From contig NZ_FOFP01000020.1 of assembly GCF_900110925.1 (NCBI RefSeq), positions 1 to 64,000 of the forward strand: a DNA stretch of 64,000 nt, read 5' to 3'. The DNA is from Pseudomonas cuatrocienegasensis. Its GTDB lineage: Bacteria; Pseudomonadota; Gammaproteobacteria; Pseudomonadales; Pseudomonadaceae. The position numbers and the translations under genes were made by a program. This document shows, piece by piece, positions 1 through 8,502 of this stretch. The notes beneath the pieces were generated by a model that was not told where the DNA came from, did no database searches, and worked only from the letters and a program-made list of their open reading frames with translations. Numbering within the stretch: the first letter of the stretch is position 1; each line of letters starts with the position of its first letter.

Positions 1-53
1 CGCTGTGAGGCGTTGAGCTAACCAATACTAATTGCCCGTGAGGCTTGACCATA
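1..53 (+). rRNA. rrl: 23S ribosomal RNA, 3' end (partial)
   Basis: The window opens inside the last bases of 23S rRNA. The stretch with GAGCTAACCAATACTAATTG followed by CCCGTGAGGCTTGACCAT is the conserved 3' terminus in Pseudomonas. The exact 3' end (near base 50) is estimated, and the gene continues to the left of the window. The 5S gene follows after a short spacer, the normal order of an rrn operon. Confidence 0.93.
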
Positions 54-191
54 TAACACCCAAACAATTTGATGTTTGCGTGTCTCTATGAAGACTGCAA
101 CAGCCGAAAATTTGCAAGACTACAAACCACGACATCACATACCCAATTCGAGGCAGCGTACTGCATCAGCAGCACGGTACCTCAGCTGAAT
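54..191 (+). other. 23S-5S internal transcribed spacer
   Basis: A stretch of 138 bases separates the 23S tail from 5S rRNA. No tRNA or open frame is visible in it. It is read as transcribed spacer that is removed during rRNA maturation. Confidence 0.7.
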
Positions 192-310
192 TGCTTGACG
201 ACCATAGAGCATTGGAACCACCTGATCCCATCCCGAACTCAGTAGTGAAACGATGCATCGCCGATGGTAGTGTGGGGTTTCCCCATGTGAGAGTAGGTCA
301 TCGTCAAGCG
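192..310 (+). rRNA. rrf: 5S ribosomal RNA
   Basis: Full-length 5S rRNA of about 119 nt. It begins TGCTTGACGACCATAGAG, carries the conserved core CCCGAACTCAGTAGTGAAAC, and ends with a 3' strand (GTCATCGTCAAGC) that pairs with the 5' end to form helix I. It is the last gene of the rRNA operon and is followed within 10 bases by an intrinsic terminator. Confidence 0.97.
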
Positions 311-319
311 CCTATACCG

Positions 320-352
320 AAACCCCAGCACTTTACAGTGCTGGGGTTTCTT
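320..352 (+). terminator. Intrinsic terminator of the rRNA operon
   Basis: A near-perfect inverted repeat, GAAACCCCAGCAC-TTTACA-GTGCTGGGGTTTC, is followed by TTCTTTG. It lies directly after 5S rRNA. Confidence 0.9.
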
Positions 353-474
353 CTTTGTGCGCGGGAAAAGTGGTTTGGCTTCGTGCCTGCCTCGGCCTGG
401 TACGGCCCTGATTGCTTGAAGGGGAGGTGCTTGCCTAGTCGGGTTCGCAGTGTGCAAGCTCAATTGCGTTGAAA

Positions 475-512
475 GCAAAAAAGGCCCTGAGTCTACACTC
501 AGGGCCTTTTGC
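475..512. terminator. Bidirectional intrinsic terminator
   Basis: AAAAGGCCCTGAGT-CTAC-ACTCAGGGCCTTTT is a perfect hairpin with A and T runs on both flanks, so it can stop transcription from either side. It most likely closes the minus-strand transcript ending in queD and gives a second stop after the rRNA operon. Confidence 0.85.
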
Positions 513-541
513 TATGCGTCTGTTCAATCACGCAGGTGTTG

Positions 542-576
542 GTATCAGGTGGCTATCTAAGTTAGCCACCTGATAC
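542..576. repeat. Perfect 14-bp inverted repeat after queD
   Basis: GTATCAGGTGGCTA and TAGCCACCTGATAC flank a 7-nt loop. The hairpin sits five bases beyond the queD stop codon and lacks a T-run, so by itself it is not a classical terminator. It may protect the queD mRNA 3' end or work with the terminator at 475-512. Confidence 0.6.
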
Positions 577-580
577 TTGA

Positions 581-937
581 TCAATCTCCCCGGTACTCGC
601 AACCACTGGTGCAGGTTTCATGGATGCGTATGCGAGAAAGCTCCGGCAGAAGCGGTTTTAGTTCCTTCCAGATCCACTTGGCCAGGACTTCGCTTGTGGG
701 GTTTTCGAGGCCTGGCAGATCATTCAGGTAGTTATGGTCGAGCTGCTCATAAAGCGGTTTGAAGATCGCCTTTATCTCGGAGAAGTCGCGAATCCATCCG
801 GTATGAGGGTCAACCTCTCCTTCGATATAAATCGCTACGCGGAAGGAATGCCCATGTAGGCGTCCGCACTTATGTCCGGCGGGGACATGAGGCAGCCGGT
901 GGGCCGCCTCGAACATGAATTCTTTGAACAGTTCCAA
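581..937 (-). CDS. queD: 6-carboxy-5,6,7,8-tetrahydropterin synthase QueD
   Basis: Second step of queuosine (7-deazaguanine) synthesis: converts 7,8-dihydroneopterin triphosphate to 6-carboxytetrahydropterin, in the cytoplasm. With the TTG start at 937 the protein is 118 residues, the usual family length. An upstream ATG at 1018 would add 27 unconserved residues. AGAGAGA lies just before the TTG. Visible motifs are zinc ligands H13, H28 and H30 in AAHRL...LHGHSF, catalytic Cys24 in GHKCGRLHGH, LDHNYLND around 66-73 and the C-terminal ETCTSGCEY. It lies 84 bases after the catalase-like gene on the same strand and is followed by a hairpin and a terminator. Function is confident from the motifs. 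The TTG start is inferred from family alignment in memory. Confidence 0.93.
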   Translation of the reverse strand: MELFKEFMFEAAHRLPHVPAGHKCGRLHGHSFRVAIYIEGEVDPHTGWIRDFSEIKAIFKPLYEQLDHNYLNDLPGLENPTSEVLAKWIWKELKPLLPELSRIRIHETCTSGCEYRGD

Positions 938-1021
938 AGCATCTCTCTCTGCTGAATCGACACGGTAAAGTCTGTCGGTTGCATGGTACCAGTGCCTTGC
1001 CCGCTTTGCCCTGATCAAGGA

Positions 1022-2164
1022 TTACTGGGTTTGAGCTTGATTGCGCTCCTGCCGATAGATGCTGACTGCTTGATAAACGGCCTTGCGCAGGCGATTTATG
1101 CCTCCGATCGGGCGGTGTTCCGGCAGGGCATGCCAAGGGTTGAATGCCAGGTTGTCGCAGAAGAGATTTTGCTCGCTGCTATCGAAGTCTTGAGCAGGCA
1201 GTGTTATCAAGGCCACGGTCTGGAAGGGTGAGATGGACTCGTCCCACTCGACGCTTGGGTCTTCGATGGGCATGTAATATTGTGGATTCTGTTTTTGTAC
1301 CTGAAGCGCGAAGCACGCCGGGCTTCGATCCAGGGAGAGTTGCTGGTACAGCGAGCTGCGCAGGAAGTTGGGCAGGTCGGTATTGGGTGCCGGTAAGCTG
1401 TAATTTGGGCAGTTTTCCGCTGCCGGAATCACCCGGTATTTGATGTTGTGTGGGCCCAGCTTGAACGGTGCGATGGAGTTATAAGTGGTCTGCACTGGCG
1501 TTTGCGGGGCGGGTGATAGTGTTTTCAACGCAATGATCAAGTGGCGAACTTCCCAACTGCGTGGGTCCCAGCTGGGAAAGAAGGCGAGTACTTTCTTGCC
1601 GTCTGCTTGGGCGGCGAAATTGCTCTGATATTCGGCGACATCTCGGACGAAGAATGCGGGATGGTTGAACATCACGAAGTCTTGTTCGTTTGCATGTTGT
1701 GGGCTGGCGAGAAGCTTGGTCCCCGGCACATCGAGCAATTTGATGGCCATCCCCCGTGCGTCGCGCGCGCGGTCGAATTGAGGGTAGGCATTGCCGTTGG
1801 ATAGACGAACCCAGGCTTGCCAGGTCTTGCCAGGCTCCTGCAATACCCCGTGTCGCAAGTCAGGGGCGAGATCCTGGAGGACGCTGACCTCGGCTTTCAG
1901 GCAACCATGGGCTTTGGCGTGAGCGTCACGCAAGACACGAGTATTGTCGCGGTGCTGTTCAACAACACGAATCGCGTCCTCGATGATGGTCTGGGTATAG
2001 CGGTCTTCATCAAGTGGTATTTGTTCTTCGCTGGATACCGGCCCTGAGAACTTCCAGCTGTAGTACGCCGTACCCAGCCCCCAGCCCAATCCTGCAACTA
2101 CTACGAGCGTCAGCGTGAGTTTTGCCAGCCAACGTCCGAGCCAGAGCCATAGTTTCTTGAGCAT
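1022..2164 (-). CDS. Membrane-anchored catalase-family (haem) protein
   Basis: A 380-residue protein of the catalase-like superfamily. Residues about 12-32 form one hydrophobic N-terminal segment, so the domain is probably tethered to the inner membrane with the catalytic part periplasmic. The core has catalase-like features: KAHGCLKAEVSV (residues near 85-96) resembling the distal-haem His strand, VRLSNGN, DARGMAIKLL and FVMFNHPAFFVRD. It is shorter than a true catalase (about 480-700), so it may be a peroxidase or peroxygenase relative rather than a classical catalase. It starts 34 bases after the di-haem cytochrome c peroxidase-like gene, with which it forms an apparent operon. A joint role in periplasmic peroxide or lipid-peroxide handling is inference. 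Confidence 0.8.
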   Translation of the reverse strand: MLKKLWLWLGRWLAKLTLTLVVVAGLGWGLGTAYYSWKFSGPVSSEEQIPLDEDRYTQTIIEDAIRVVEQHRDNTRVLRDAHAKAHGCLKAEVSVLQDLAPDLRHGVLQEPGKTWQAWVRLSNGNAYPQFDRARDARGMAIKLLDVPGTKLLASPQHANEQDFVMFNHPAFFVRDVAEYQSNFAAQADGKKVLAFFPSWDPRSWEVRHLIIALKTLSPAPQTPVQTTYNSIAPFKLGPHNIKYRVIPAAENCPNYSLPAPNTDLPNFLRSSLYQQLSLDRSPACFALQVQKQNPQYYMPIEDPSVEWDESISPFQTVALITLPAQDFDSSEQNLFCDNLAFNPWHALPEHRPIGGINRLRKAVYQAVSIYRQERNQAQTQ

Positions 2165-2198
2165 CGGTGATTCCTTGTATGAAAGGTCCTGATATCAC

Positions 2199-4079
2199 TC
2201 AGTTCTGACAGCTGGGGCCTGGTGTCCAGGGGCGTGCCGGTACGACGTCGAGCCTGCTTTCCAGGTCAGGGTTTCCTAGTACCTTGAGGTATTCGATCAG
2301 CGCCCAGCGCTCATGGGGCTGCAGTGCCCGGCCGATGACGCCATCCTCACGGCAGCCACTGCGGAACTCATGGCCACGGTTACCGTTGCCGGTAATGCGG
2401 GTGTCGAAAAGAAAGCCACCTGGGAATTTCGTACTGTCGAAGCCGATATATTTCGGGTCGAATTCGAAGTTGCCTACCCAGAAGGTGGTCTGTCGTTCGG
2501 ATACCGGCGAGAGCAGTTGGAACAGTGTGGGCACTGAGCCATTGTGTAGGAAAGGGGGCGTTGCCCAGATGCCATCGAGTGGGCGCGGTTTGTAACCGCG
2601 AATCTCCTGGACGCCGATTGGTAGGCCGTAACCGTCCATGCTTGCCCGCTCGGCACCGCTGATGCCTGCGTCGCGGTAAGCGCGATCTTCGACATAGGCG
2701 GTAATGTAAGCCAAGCCCTTGGCGCTGGAAATGCTGGCAAGGTCAAGATCCTTGCTTGATCCGTCGGGCAGCAGACGGACATCCAGGCGGCTCAGTTCTT
2801 CGGTGGTCCAGCCCAACTTGCGCAGGTCGAAACGGTGATCGGCGATATTGTCTGCGGTCGTAGGGTCAGTACCGACTTCTTGAGTGGAAATGACGCGCAT
2901 GTGCCATTCTGGGTCGCGATCTGGTGCCATGCGCCTGTCAGCAGGGTTCACCGGGTGGGGGGCGTGGCAATAGGCGCAGTTTTCCTGGAACAGGGCCCGA
3001 CCCTGACTGGCCATCGGTAAATCAACCGCCCCAAGAATGGCCTCTGGCCACGTCGGCGGTTTGAGCTGCTTGAGGGTTTCTTCCAGCGTATGCAGGTCGC
3101 GCAGGCGCACACTTGAGGCATAGCGATCCTCTACCGCAACCGGTGAGCCATCGGTGTTGAGTAAATGCAGAGTCGCCCCTACACCGAGTGCCTCGCCAAC
3201 GTTGCGCGCCATAGGCTGCATAGCCGAACCATTCCATTGTACCCAGTCGAACTTCCAGATATCCCATAACTGCGGGTAGCTGACGGGGGCGTTCGCCACC
3301 CGGTAATTACTCGGGTCAATGGAATCGCCGAATACACTGTTGGCGATCCTCCCGAAAGCATCAGTGCGACCAAAGCCTTCTTCGGTGGGATAGAGTCCGC
3401 GATGCCAGTCGTTGTAGGCCGTGCCGAGCAGGCGGTCGAGTACAGTCTTGAACTCTGCCCGCAGTACGTCATACCCACTGTCGTACTCATCGCCCAGAAC
3501 AACTCTGGCGAAGCGACGAAATTTGAGAGGGTTGTAATAGGTGAACGCCATGCTCATGCCAAGAGCCTGGCCAAAGCTGCCTCCGCGCAAGGTAGGTACG
3601 GTGGAGGCCAGCGAGTGCAGGGCGGCGCCACCATCAATGCGGATGGCCTGGCCCTGGTAGCGCAGCTCGCCGGTGTGGCAGGCGGCGCAACTGATATCCA
3701 GGTATTCGACACCGCTTTCGTCATCGGCATGTCGGGCGAAGCCAACAGGCAGGTTACCAGGGTTGACGGCACTCGGCTGTTGTTCTGGTTCGATAAGAAA
3801 ACCAAAGCGCGCGAGATAGGCGGGGTCGGTGAAGCGTTCGCGACTAAAGGGTTTTTCCAGTGCCTGGAACCAAGCGTATTGCAGGCCTTTTACCTGGGTG
3901 CCTTGTGGCGTGTAGTAGTAGGTCTGGCGTTGTTCGGTGCTCCACTGTCCCAGATAGTGAAGTTTGGAAGGAGGCGCATACGCTGGCAGATTGGGATAGG
4001 CCACGAAGTACAAGGCGACGGCCAGGCCCGCGAGGATGAGCAGCAGGATGGCGTAAATGATCCGGCGCAGCGTACGCAT
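2199..4079 (-). CDS. Di-haem cytochrome c peroxidase-like protein
   Basis: A 626-residue protein with an N-terminal hydrophobic anchor (residues about 7-28) and two c-type haem sites, CAACH at 131-135 and CAYCH at 368-372. The C-terminal part has PRPLDGIWATPPFLHNGSVPTL, typical of di-haem peroxidase/MauG-like proteins that carry axial ligands in that loop. It should face the periplasm and use haem to reduce peroxide or oxidise a partner. The start at 4079 was chosen because AAGGA lies seven bases upstream and the hydrophobic anchor follows at once; an ATG 69 bases further upstream has no such site. It is the first gene of a two-gene operon with the catalase-like protein. The physiological substrate is unknown. 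Confidence 0.85.
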   Translation of the reverse strand: MRTLRRIIYAILLLILAGLAVALYFVAYPNLPAYAPPSKLHYLGQWSTEQRQTYYYTPQGTQVKGLQYAWFQALEKPFSRERFTDPAYLARFGFLIEPEQQPSAVNPGNLPVGFARHADDESGVEYLDISCAACHTGELRYQGQAIRIDGGAALHSLASTVPTLRGGSFGQALGMSMAFTYYNPLKFRRFARVVLGDEYDSGYDVLRAEFKTVLDRLLGTAYNDWHRGLYPTEEGFGRTDAFGRIANSVFGDSIDPSNYRVANAPVSYPQLWDIWKFDWVQWNGSAMQPMARNVGEALGVGATLHLLNTDGSPVAVEDRYASSVRLRDLHTLEETLKQLKPPTWPEAILGAVDLPMASQGRALFQENCAYCHAPHPVNPADRRMAPDRDPEWHMRVISTQEVGTDPTTADNIADHRFDLRKLGWTTEELSRLDVRLLPDGSSKDLDLASISSAKGLAYITAYVEDRAYRDAGISGAERASMDGYGLPIGVQEIRGYKPRPLDGIWATPPFLHNGSVPTLFQLLSPVSERQTTFWVGNFEFDPKYIGFDSTKFPGGFLFDTRITGNGNRGHEFRSGCREDGVIGRALQPHERWALIEYLKVLGNPDLESRLDVVPARPWTPGPSCQN

Positions 4080-4241
4080 ACTCACATCCTTGTTGATAAT
4101 GATGTTCGCTGACGTTATGCGAAGTTCGAGTAGCTGGCAAGCTGCCATGATTCTGGAAAGGTGCAGCGCTCTGCTCTGCGCTTGCTCAGTCTCTCAGGTA
4201 CAGTGACAGCACAGTCACATCCTTCGGAGAGCTTAAAGAAG
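4080..4241. promoter_or_regulatory. Divergent promoter region
   Basis: The 162 bases between the divergently transcribed cytochrome gene (minus) and the DUF3429 gene (plus) must hold both promoters. No clear consensus promoter or operator could be assigned by eye. Confidence 0.4.
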
Positions 4242-4706
4242 ATGCATCCTTTCAATGCCACCACGCCACCTCGATTGGCAAGCCTGCTGGGCTATGCAGG
4301 CCTGGTTCCCTTCGTCAGCGGTGCCTTGGGGCTCTGGCTGACACCATTGGCGTGGCGTCCTTTCGTGCTTGATGCCTTGCTTGATTATGCGGCAGTAATT
4401 CTGGCGTTTATGGGGGCCATTCACTGGGGCTTGGCGATGCGTGCCGAGGCAAGCGATACCCGCGCGAATATGCAGCTCGGTCTATCTGTCCTGCCGCCAT
4501 TGCTGGGCTGGTTGGCGGTCGCGGGGCTGCCGATAATGCTGGCGTTCCCCTTGATGCTCCTGGCCTTTATCGCGCTCTACCTGGCAGATCTGCGCGCCGT
4601 CAAACTGGGTTTGGCACCCTGCTGGTACCCGGCTTTACGCAGGCCCCTGACGGTGGTGGTCAGCCTTAGCCTGGTGCTTGCCTGGATAGGTGCGTTTGCA
4701 GCCTGA
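4242..4706 (+). CDS. DUF3429 family small membrane protein
   Basis: A 154-residue very hydrophobic protein with about four to five predicted membrane segments (starting LLGYAGLVPFVSGALGLWL, then DYAAVILAFMGAIHWGLAM, LPPLLGWLAVAGLPIML and a final segment near the C-terminus). The GAIHWG motif in the second segment is typical of DUF3429 proteins. Function is unknown. The start at 4242 was preferred over an in-frame ATG at 4161 because the added 27 residues do not look like part of the fold and GGAGAG/AAGAAG lies upstream. It ends five bases from the stop of the convergent chemoreceptor gene. Confidence 0.8.
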   Translation: MHPFNATTPPRLASLLGYAGLVPFVSGALGLWLTPLAWRPFVLDALLDYAAVILAFMGAIHWGLAMRAEASDTRANMQLGLSVLPPLLGWLAVAGLPIMLAFPLMLLAFIALYLADLRAVKLGLAPCWYPALRRPLTVVVSLSLVLAWIGAFAA

Positions 4707-4711
4707 AAGCC

Positions 4712-6346
4712 TCAGATACGGAACTGGCCGAGTAAACGGTTGAGCTGCTCGGCCAGTTGCCCAAGTTGTCGGCTCGCCCCGTTCGACTGTTCTGCCGCTT
4801 CGGCACTTTGACGGGCCAGGCCGTGAGCCTGGGTGACGTTCTGGTTAATATCCTCGACTACATGGCTCTGCTGCAGGGTGGCGCTGGCGATAGACGCGTT
4901 TAGCCCGGTCAGATTACGCAGCGACTGTGCGATCTGCTCCAGGCTCTCGCCTGCCTGACGTGCCTGCTCGACTGTCAGTTGTGAGGCGCGACTGCTTTCG
5001 TTGATGATTTTTACTGCCGCCTCGGAGTTACCCTGCAGGCGCTCGATCATGCCCTGGATTTCGGCTGTCGATTGCTGAGTACGCTGGGCCAGTAGGCGTA
5101 CTTCATCGGCGACCACGGCAAACCCACGTCCCTGCTCACCGGCACGCGCCGCCTCGATTGCCGCATTGAGCGCGAGCAGATTGGTTTGTTCGGCAATCGA
5201 ACGAATTACCTCCAGTACGCCGCCGATTTGATTGCTCTCGTTGGCCAGGGTTTGAATGACCTCGACCGATTGGGCCACGGTTTCCGAAAGCTGGCCGATC
5301 TGTCGCAGGCTGGTAGAGATGTTGCGTTGACCAAGGTTCGCCTGGTCTTCAGCGCTGCGTACCTCGCTGGATGCATGTTCGGCATTGCGCGCCACATCCT
5401 GTACGCCATGGGTGACCTGATTGATGGCTGTCGCCACCAGTTCCATTTGCTGGGCCTGCTGCTGGCTGTAACTGTACGTCTGGTCGGCGAGGGTATCGAG
5501 CGAGCGGGCAGATCGCTCCAGGGCTCCAGAGGCCTCAAGGGATTGTTGGACCACGGCGCGCAGCTTTTGAGTAAAGCCGTTGAAGTGCCTGGCCAGCGCG
5601 CTGAGTTCGTCGCTGCCATTGGCGTCAAGCGAGCGGGTCAGGTCACCTTCGCCACTGGCAATGCTGGCCATGGCGTCCACGGCCTGTTTCAGCGGTCGGG
5701 CGATGCTGCGTGCGATCAAGAGCACCAGCAGCGCCAACACAAGCGCGATGCCTACGCCGATGGCAATGGCGTGGAGTGCCTGGTTACGAAATTCGGCCTG
5801 GACATCATCGACATAGACGCCGGAGCCGACGATCCAGCCCCAGGGCTTGAACAGCTCGACATAGGATATCTTGGGGACAGGCTCGCTAGCGCCAGGCTTT
5901 GGCCAGCGGTAATCGACCTGACCGCCGCCGTCATTGCGGCTTAAACGCACCATCTCGTTGAACAAGGCCTTGCCGTCTGGGTCCTTGTACTCAGACAAAT
6001 TTTGCCCTTCGAGCTTTGGGTTGGTGGGGTGCATGACCATTATGGGGGTCTGGTCGTTGATCCAGAAGTAGTCCTGAGCGCCGTAGCGCATGCCGCGCAA
6101 GACGTCCTTGGCCTGGGTTTGAGCTTGCTCACGGGTCAGCGCGCCTGCTGTTTCCAGTCCGTGGTAATAAAGCAGTACACCGCTCGCAGACTGCACCACA
6201 TGGCGTGTCTTTTCGCCCTTGGCGGCATACAACGCCTGGTGTATCTGTGTCAGCATGAATGCTCCAAGAAGGCTGAGCATAAGAATGGCAAGACTCAGTA
6301 TCAGCAGCAGGCGGCGGCTAATCGGTAATTGGCGCAGGCTATTCAT
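4712..6346 (-). CDS. Methyl-accepting chemotaxis protein with Cache sensor
   Basis: An inner-membrane chemoreceptor of 544 residues. TM1 lies near residues 12-34, then comes a periplasmic single-Cache domain (RYGAQDYFWINDQTP... and KPWGWIVGSGVYVDD, the small-molecule sensor type), TM2 near 190-212, a HAMP linker, and a long cytoplasmic signalling domain with the highly conserved tip ALNAAIEAARAGEQGRGFAV. It would signal to CheA/CheW. The ligand cannot be read from sequence; receptors of this Cache class often bind small carboxylates. The start at 6346 is preferred to 6352 because GGGAG sits six bases upstream of it but abuts the other ATG. A sigma-28-like promoter is proposed at 6391-6417. 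Confidence 0.92.
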   Translation of the reverse strand: MNSLRQLPISRRLLLILSLAILMLSLLGAFMLTQIHQALYAAKGEKTRHVVQSASGVLLYYHGLETAGALTREQAQTQAKDVLRGMRYGAQDYFWINDQTPIMVMHPTNPKLEGQNLSEYKDPDGKALFNEMVRLSRNDGGGQVDYRWPKPGASEPVPKISYVELFKPWGWIVGSGVYVDDVQAEFRNQALHAIAIGVGIALVLALLVLLIARSIARPLKQAVDAMASIASGEGDLTRSLDANGSDELSALARHFNGFTQKLRAVVQQSLEASGALERSARSLDTLADQTYSYSQQQAQQMELVATAINQVTHGVQDVARNAEHASSEVRSAEDQANLGQRNISTSLRQIGQLSETVAQSVEVIQTLANESNQIGGVLEVIRSIAEQTNLLALNAAIEAARAGEQGRGFAVVADEVRLLAQRTQQSTAEIQGMIERLQGNSEAAVKIINESSRASQLTVEQARQAGESLEQIAQSLRNLTGLNASIASATLQQSHVVEDINQNVTQAHGLARQSAEAAEQSNGASRQLGQLAEQLNRLLGQFRI

Positions 6347-6390
6347 AGCCATCTCCCGGCGGCAGGGGGCGTAATAAGAGTACTGCCCGT

Positions 6391-6417
6391 TTTTCGATCA
6401 CCGGCATGCCGGGTTTA
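6391..6417 (-). promoter_or_regulatory. Candidate FliA (sigma-28) promoter of the chemoreceptor gene
   Basis: On the minus strand TAAA, a 15-base spacer and ATCGAAAA match the flagellar sigma consensus TAAA-N15-GCCGATAA in spacing and in five of eight -10 positions. The predicted start site is about 35 bases upstream of the coding start. Confidence 0.4.
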
Positions 6418-6601
6418 TTGGGGGCTGTTGCCATTTCCTTCGCGGCAACGCGGCTTGCTACGAAACGGCAACAGACTCTAGAGTGTGCCCCGCTTTGCCT
6501 CGCGGCGGCTACCGGTCATGCGTTGCACAAGCCGAAAGCTGGGCATTTTGAATGGTAATCATGACTTTGCGCTGCCAACTGGCGGCCTTCTAGGAGTTTA
6601 A

Positions 6602-7432
6602 ATGGATCTGTGGTTGGCCTTTCAGGCCCTGATTCTGGGTGTTGTCGAGGGTATTACCGAATTTTTACCGATCTCCAGTACCGGCCACCAGATCATCGTG
6701 GCCGATCTCATCGGCTTTGGCGGTGAGCGGGCGATGGCGTTCAATATCATCATCCAACTGGGGGCGATCCTCGCGGTGGTGTGGGAGTATCGGAAAAAAG
6801 TGCTGGGTATCGTCATAGGGCTGCCGCGTGAGCCCGGCGCGCAACGCTTTACCCTCAATCTGTTAGTGGCTTTTTTGCCCGCAGTGGTGCTTGGCGTGCT
6901 GTTCGCCGATCTAATCCATACCTACCTGTTCAATCCCATTACCGTGGCGGCAGCCTTAATTGTCGGTGGTGTGGTAATGCTCTGGGCCGAACGCCGGTCG
7001 CACCAGGTTCATGCTGAAACGGTAGATGACATTGGTTGGCGCGATGCCCTGAAAATTGGTTTTGCCCAGTGCCTGGCGATGATCCCAGGCACCTCTCGTT
7101 CGGGGGCAACCATCATCGGCGGGCTGCTTTTCGGTCTGTCGCGCAAGGCGGCGACCGAGTTCTCGTTTTTCCTGGCGATGCCGACCATGGTTGGCGCGGC
7201 GGTGTACTCGGGCTACAAGTATCGCGATCTGTTTCAACCGGCGGATCTACCCGTATTTGCCATTGGTTTTGTCACCTCGTTCATTTTCGCCATGATTGCC
7301 GTGCGGGCGTTATTACGCTTTATCGGCAACCACAGTTATGCAGTGTTTGCCTGGTATCGGATCGTTTTCGGCTTGCTGATCCTGGCGACCTGGCAATTGC
7401 ATCTGATCGACTGGAGTACGGCTCAAGGCTAA
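6602..7432 (+). CDS. uppP: Undecaprenyl-diphosphatase UppP (BacA)
   Basis: Integral membrane phosphatase that dephosphorylates undecaprenyl diphosphate, recycling the lipid carrier for peptidoglycan and O-antigen; overexpression is known to give bacitracin resistance. At 276 residues it has normal length. Both catalytic motifs are visible: VEGITEFLPISSTGHQ (Glu16, Glu20, His29) and PGTSRSGAT (Arg166). Multiple hydrophobic segments cover the rest. AGGAG lies eight bases upstream of the ATG. It appears to be transcribed alone or with the following hydrolase (gap 68 bases). Confidence 0.97.
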   Translation: MDLWLAFQALILGVVEGITEFLPISSTGHQIIVADLIGFGGERAMAFNIIIQLGAILAVVWEYRKKVLGIVIGLPREPGAQRFTLNLLVAFLPAVVLGVLFADLIHTYLFNPITVAAALIVGGVVMLWAERRSHQVHAETVDDIGWRDALKIGFAQCLAMIPGTSRSGATIIGGLLFGLSRKAATEFSFFLAMPTMVGAAVYSGYKYRDLFQPADLPVFAIGFVTSFIFAMIAVRALLRFIGNHSYAVFAWYRIVFGLLILATWQLHLIDWSTAQG

Positions 7433-7500
7433 ATGCGAGTGCCTGCATTCGCCGTATCGGCAAACGGCCTTTGCCATAGTGCGTGGAAAAGGAGATCGCC

Positions 7501-8478
7501 ATGCTGACGCTCGACCATCAACTGCTGCCCATCAACGGTATTCAACTGAGCCTTTACCTGGCCGGCCCTGAAGATGGGCCGCCGGTGTGGCTTCTGCATG
7601 GTTTTCCGGAATGCTGGCAATCGTGGCGTCATCAGATTGAACCCCTGGCCGCCTCGGGCTATCGCGTATTGATCCCGGAAATGCGTGGCTATGGTCGCAG
7701 CAGTGCGCCTGAGGATATCGAGGCTTATGACCTGTTAACGGTCTGTAGCGATATACAGGCTGCCATGGCGCATTTTGGCCAGTCTCAGGTCTGTGTTGTC
7801 GGGCATGACTGGGGCGCGCCTGTGGCTTGGCACCTGGCATTGCTCGAGCCGCAGCGAGTGAAGGCCGTCGTTGGCATGGCGGTTCCCTATGGCGGGCGGC
7901 CCAGGCAGCCGGCCACGACACTTATGCGCCAGCTGTATGCCGAGCGTTTCCACTACATCCTGCATTTCCAAACGCCGGGGCTAGCTGAGGCCGAGATGGA
8001 TGCCGATCCGGCACGCACTCTGCGGATGATGATGCACAACACCTCAGCCGCTGTGCCCAAGGATTTCTTTCTACAGGACAAACCGGCCAACGCTGGCCTG
8101 TTCGATGGGTTAGAGGACCCGGGCACGCACCCTCACTGGTGCAGTGATGCGGCCTTTGCCGTGTATGTGCAGACCTTCGCCACGCAGGGTTTTCGTGGTG
8201 CGCTGAATTGGTATCGCAACTTCGAGCGCAACTGGCAGCGCACCGAGGCATTGGCCGAACGGATTATCGAGCAGCCTGCTTTGTTTTTACTGGGCGATCT
8301 CGACCCGGTCGGCACATTGGAGGCCTACACGCTCAGGCAGATGCCGAGCCGCGTCCAGTATCTTGAGCAGCACCTGCTGAAAGCGTGCGGCCACTGGATA
8401 CAGAATGAGCAGCCTGAGCGGGTTAATGAGCTGTTGCTGGCGTTTTTGCGACGCCACTATCCGGCGCAAGCCTGCTAG
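7501..8478 (+). CDS. Alpha/beta hydrolase, epoxide hydrolase-like
   Basis: A 325-residue alpha/beta-fold hydrolase. HGFPECWQSW at 33-42 is the oxyanion-hole loop. The nucleophile elbow is GHDWGAP at 101-107, with Asp103, the arrangement of epoxide hydrolases and haloalkane dehalogenases rather than of serine esterases. LLGDLDPV (264-270) carries the acid and CGHW (296-299) the general-base His298. Tyr152 and Tyr238 in the cap could be the two epoxide-activating tyrosines. The start at 7501 has AAGGAG seven bases upstream; an ATG at 7483 lies before that site. The natural epoxide substrate is unknown. Confidence 0.85.
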   Translation: MLTLDHQLLPINGIQLSLYLAGPEDGPPVWLLHGFPECWQSWRHQIEPLAASGYRVLIPEMRGYGRSSAPEDIEAYDLLTVCSDIQAAMAHFGQSQVCVVGHDWGAPVAWHLALLEPQRVKAVVGMAVPYGGRPRQPATTLMRQLYAERFHYILHFQTPGLAEAEMDADPARTLRMMMHNTSAAVPKDFFLQDKPANAGLFDGLEDPGTHPHWCSDAAFAVYVQTFATQGFRGALNWYRNFERNWQRTEALAERIIEQPALFLLGDLDPVGTLEAYTLRQMPSRVQYLEQHLLKACGHWIQNEQPERVNELLLAFLRRHYPAQAC

Positions 8479-8502
8479 CGGGTTTTGGTTCTGAGGGGTG
8501 TA

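Noticed and set aside
191..472. 93-residue open frame over 5S rRNA
   Set aside because: It lies in the 5S gene and terminator; not protein-coding.
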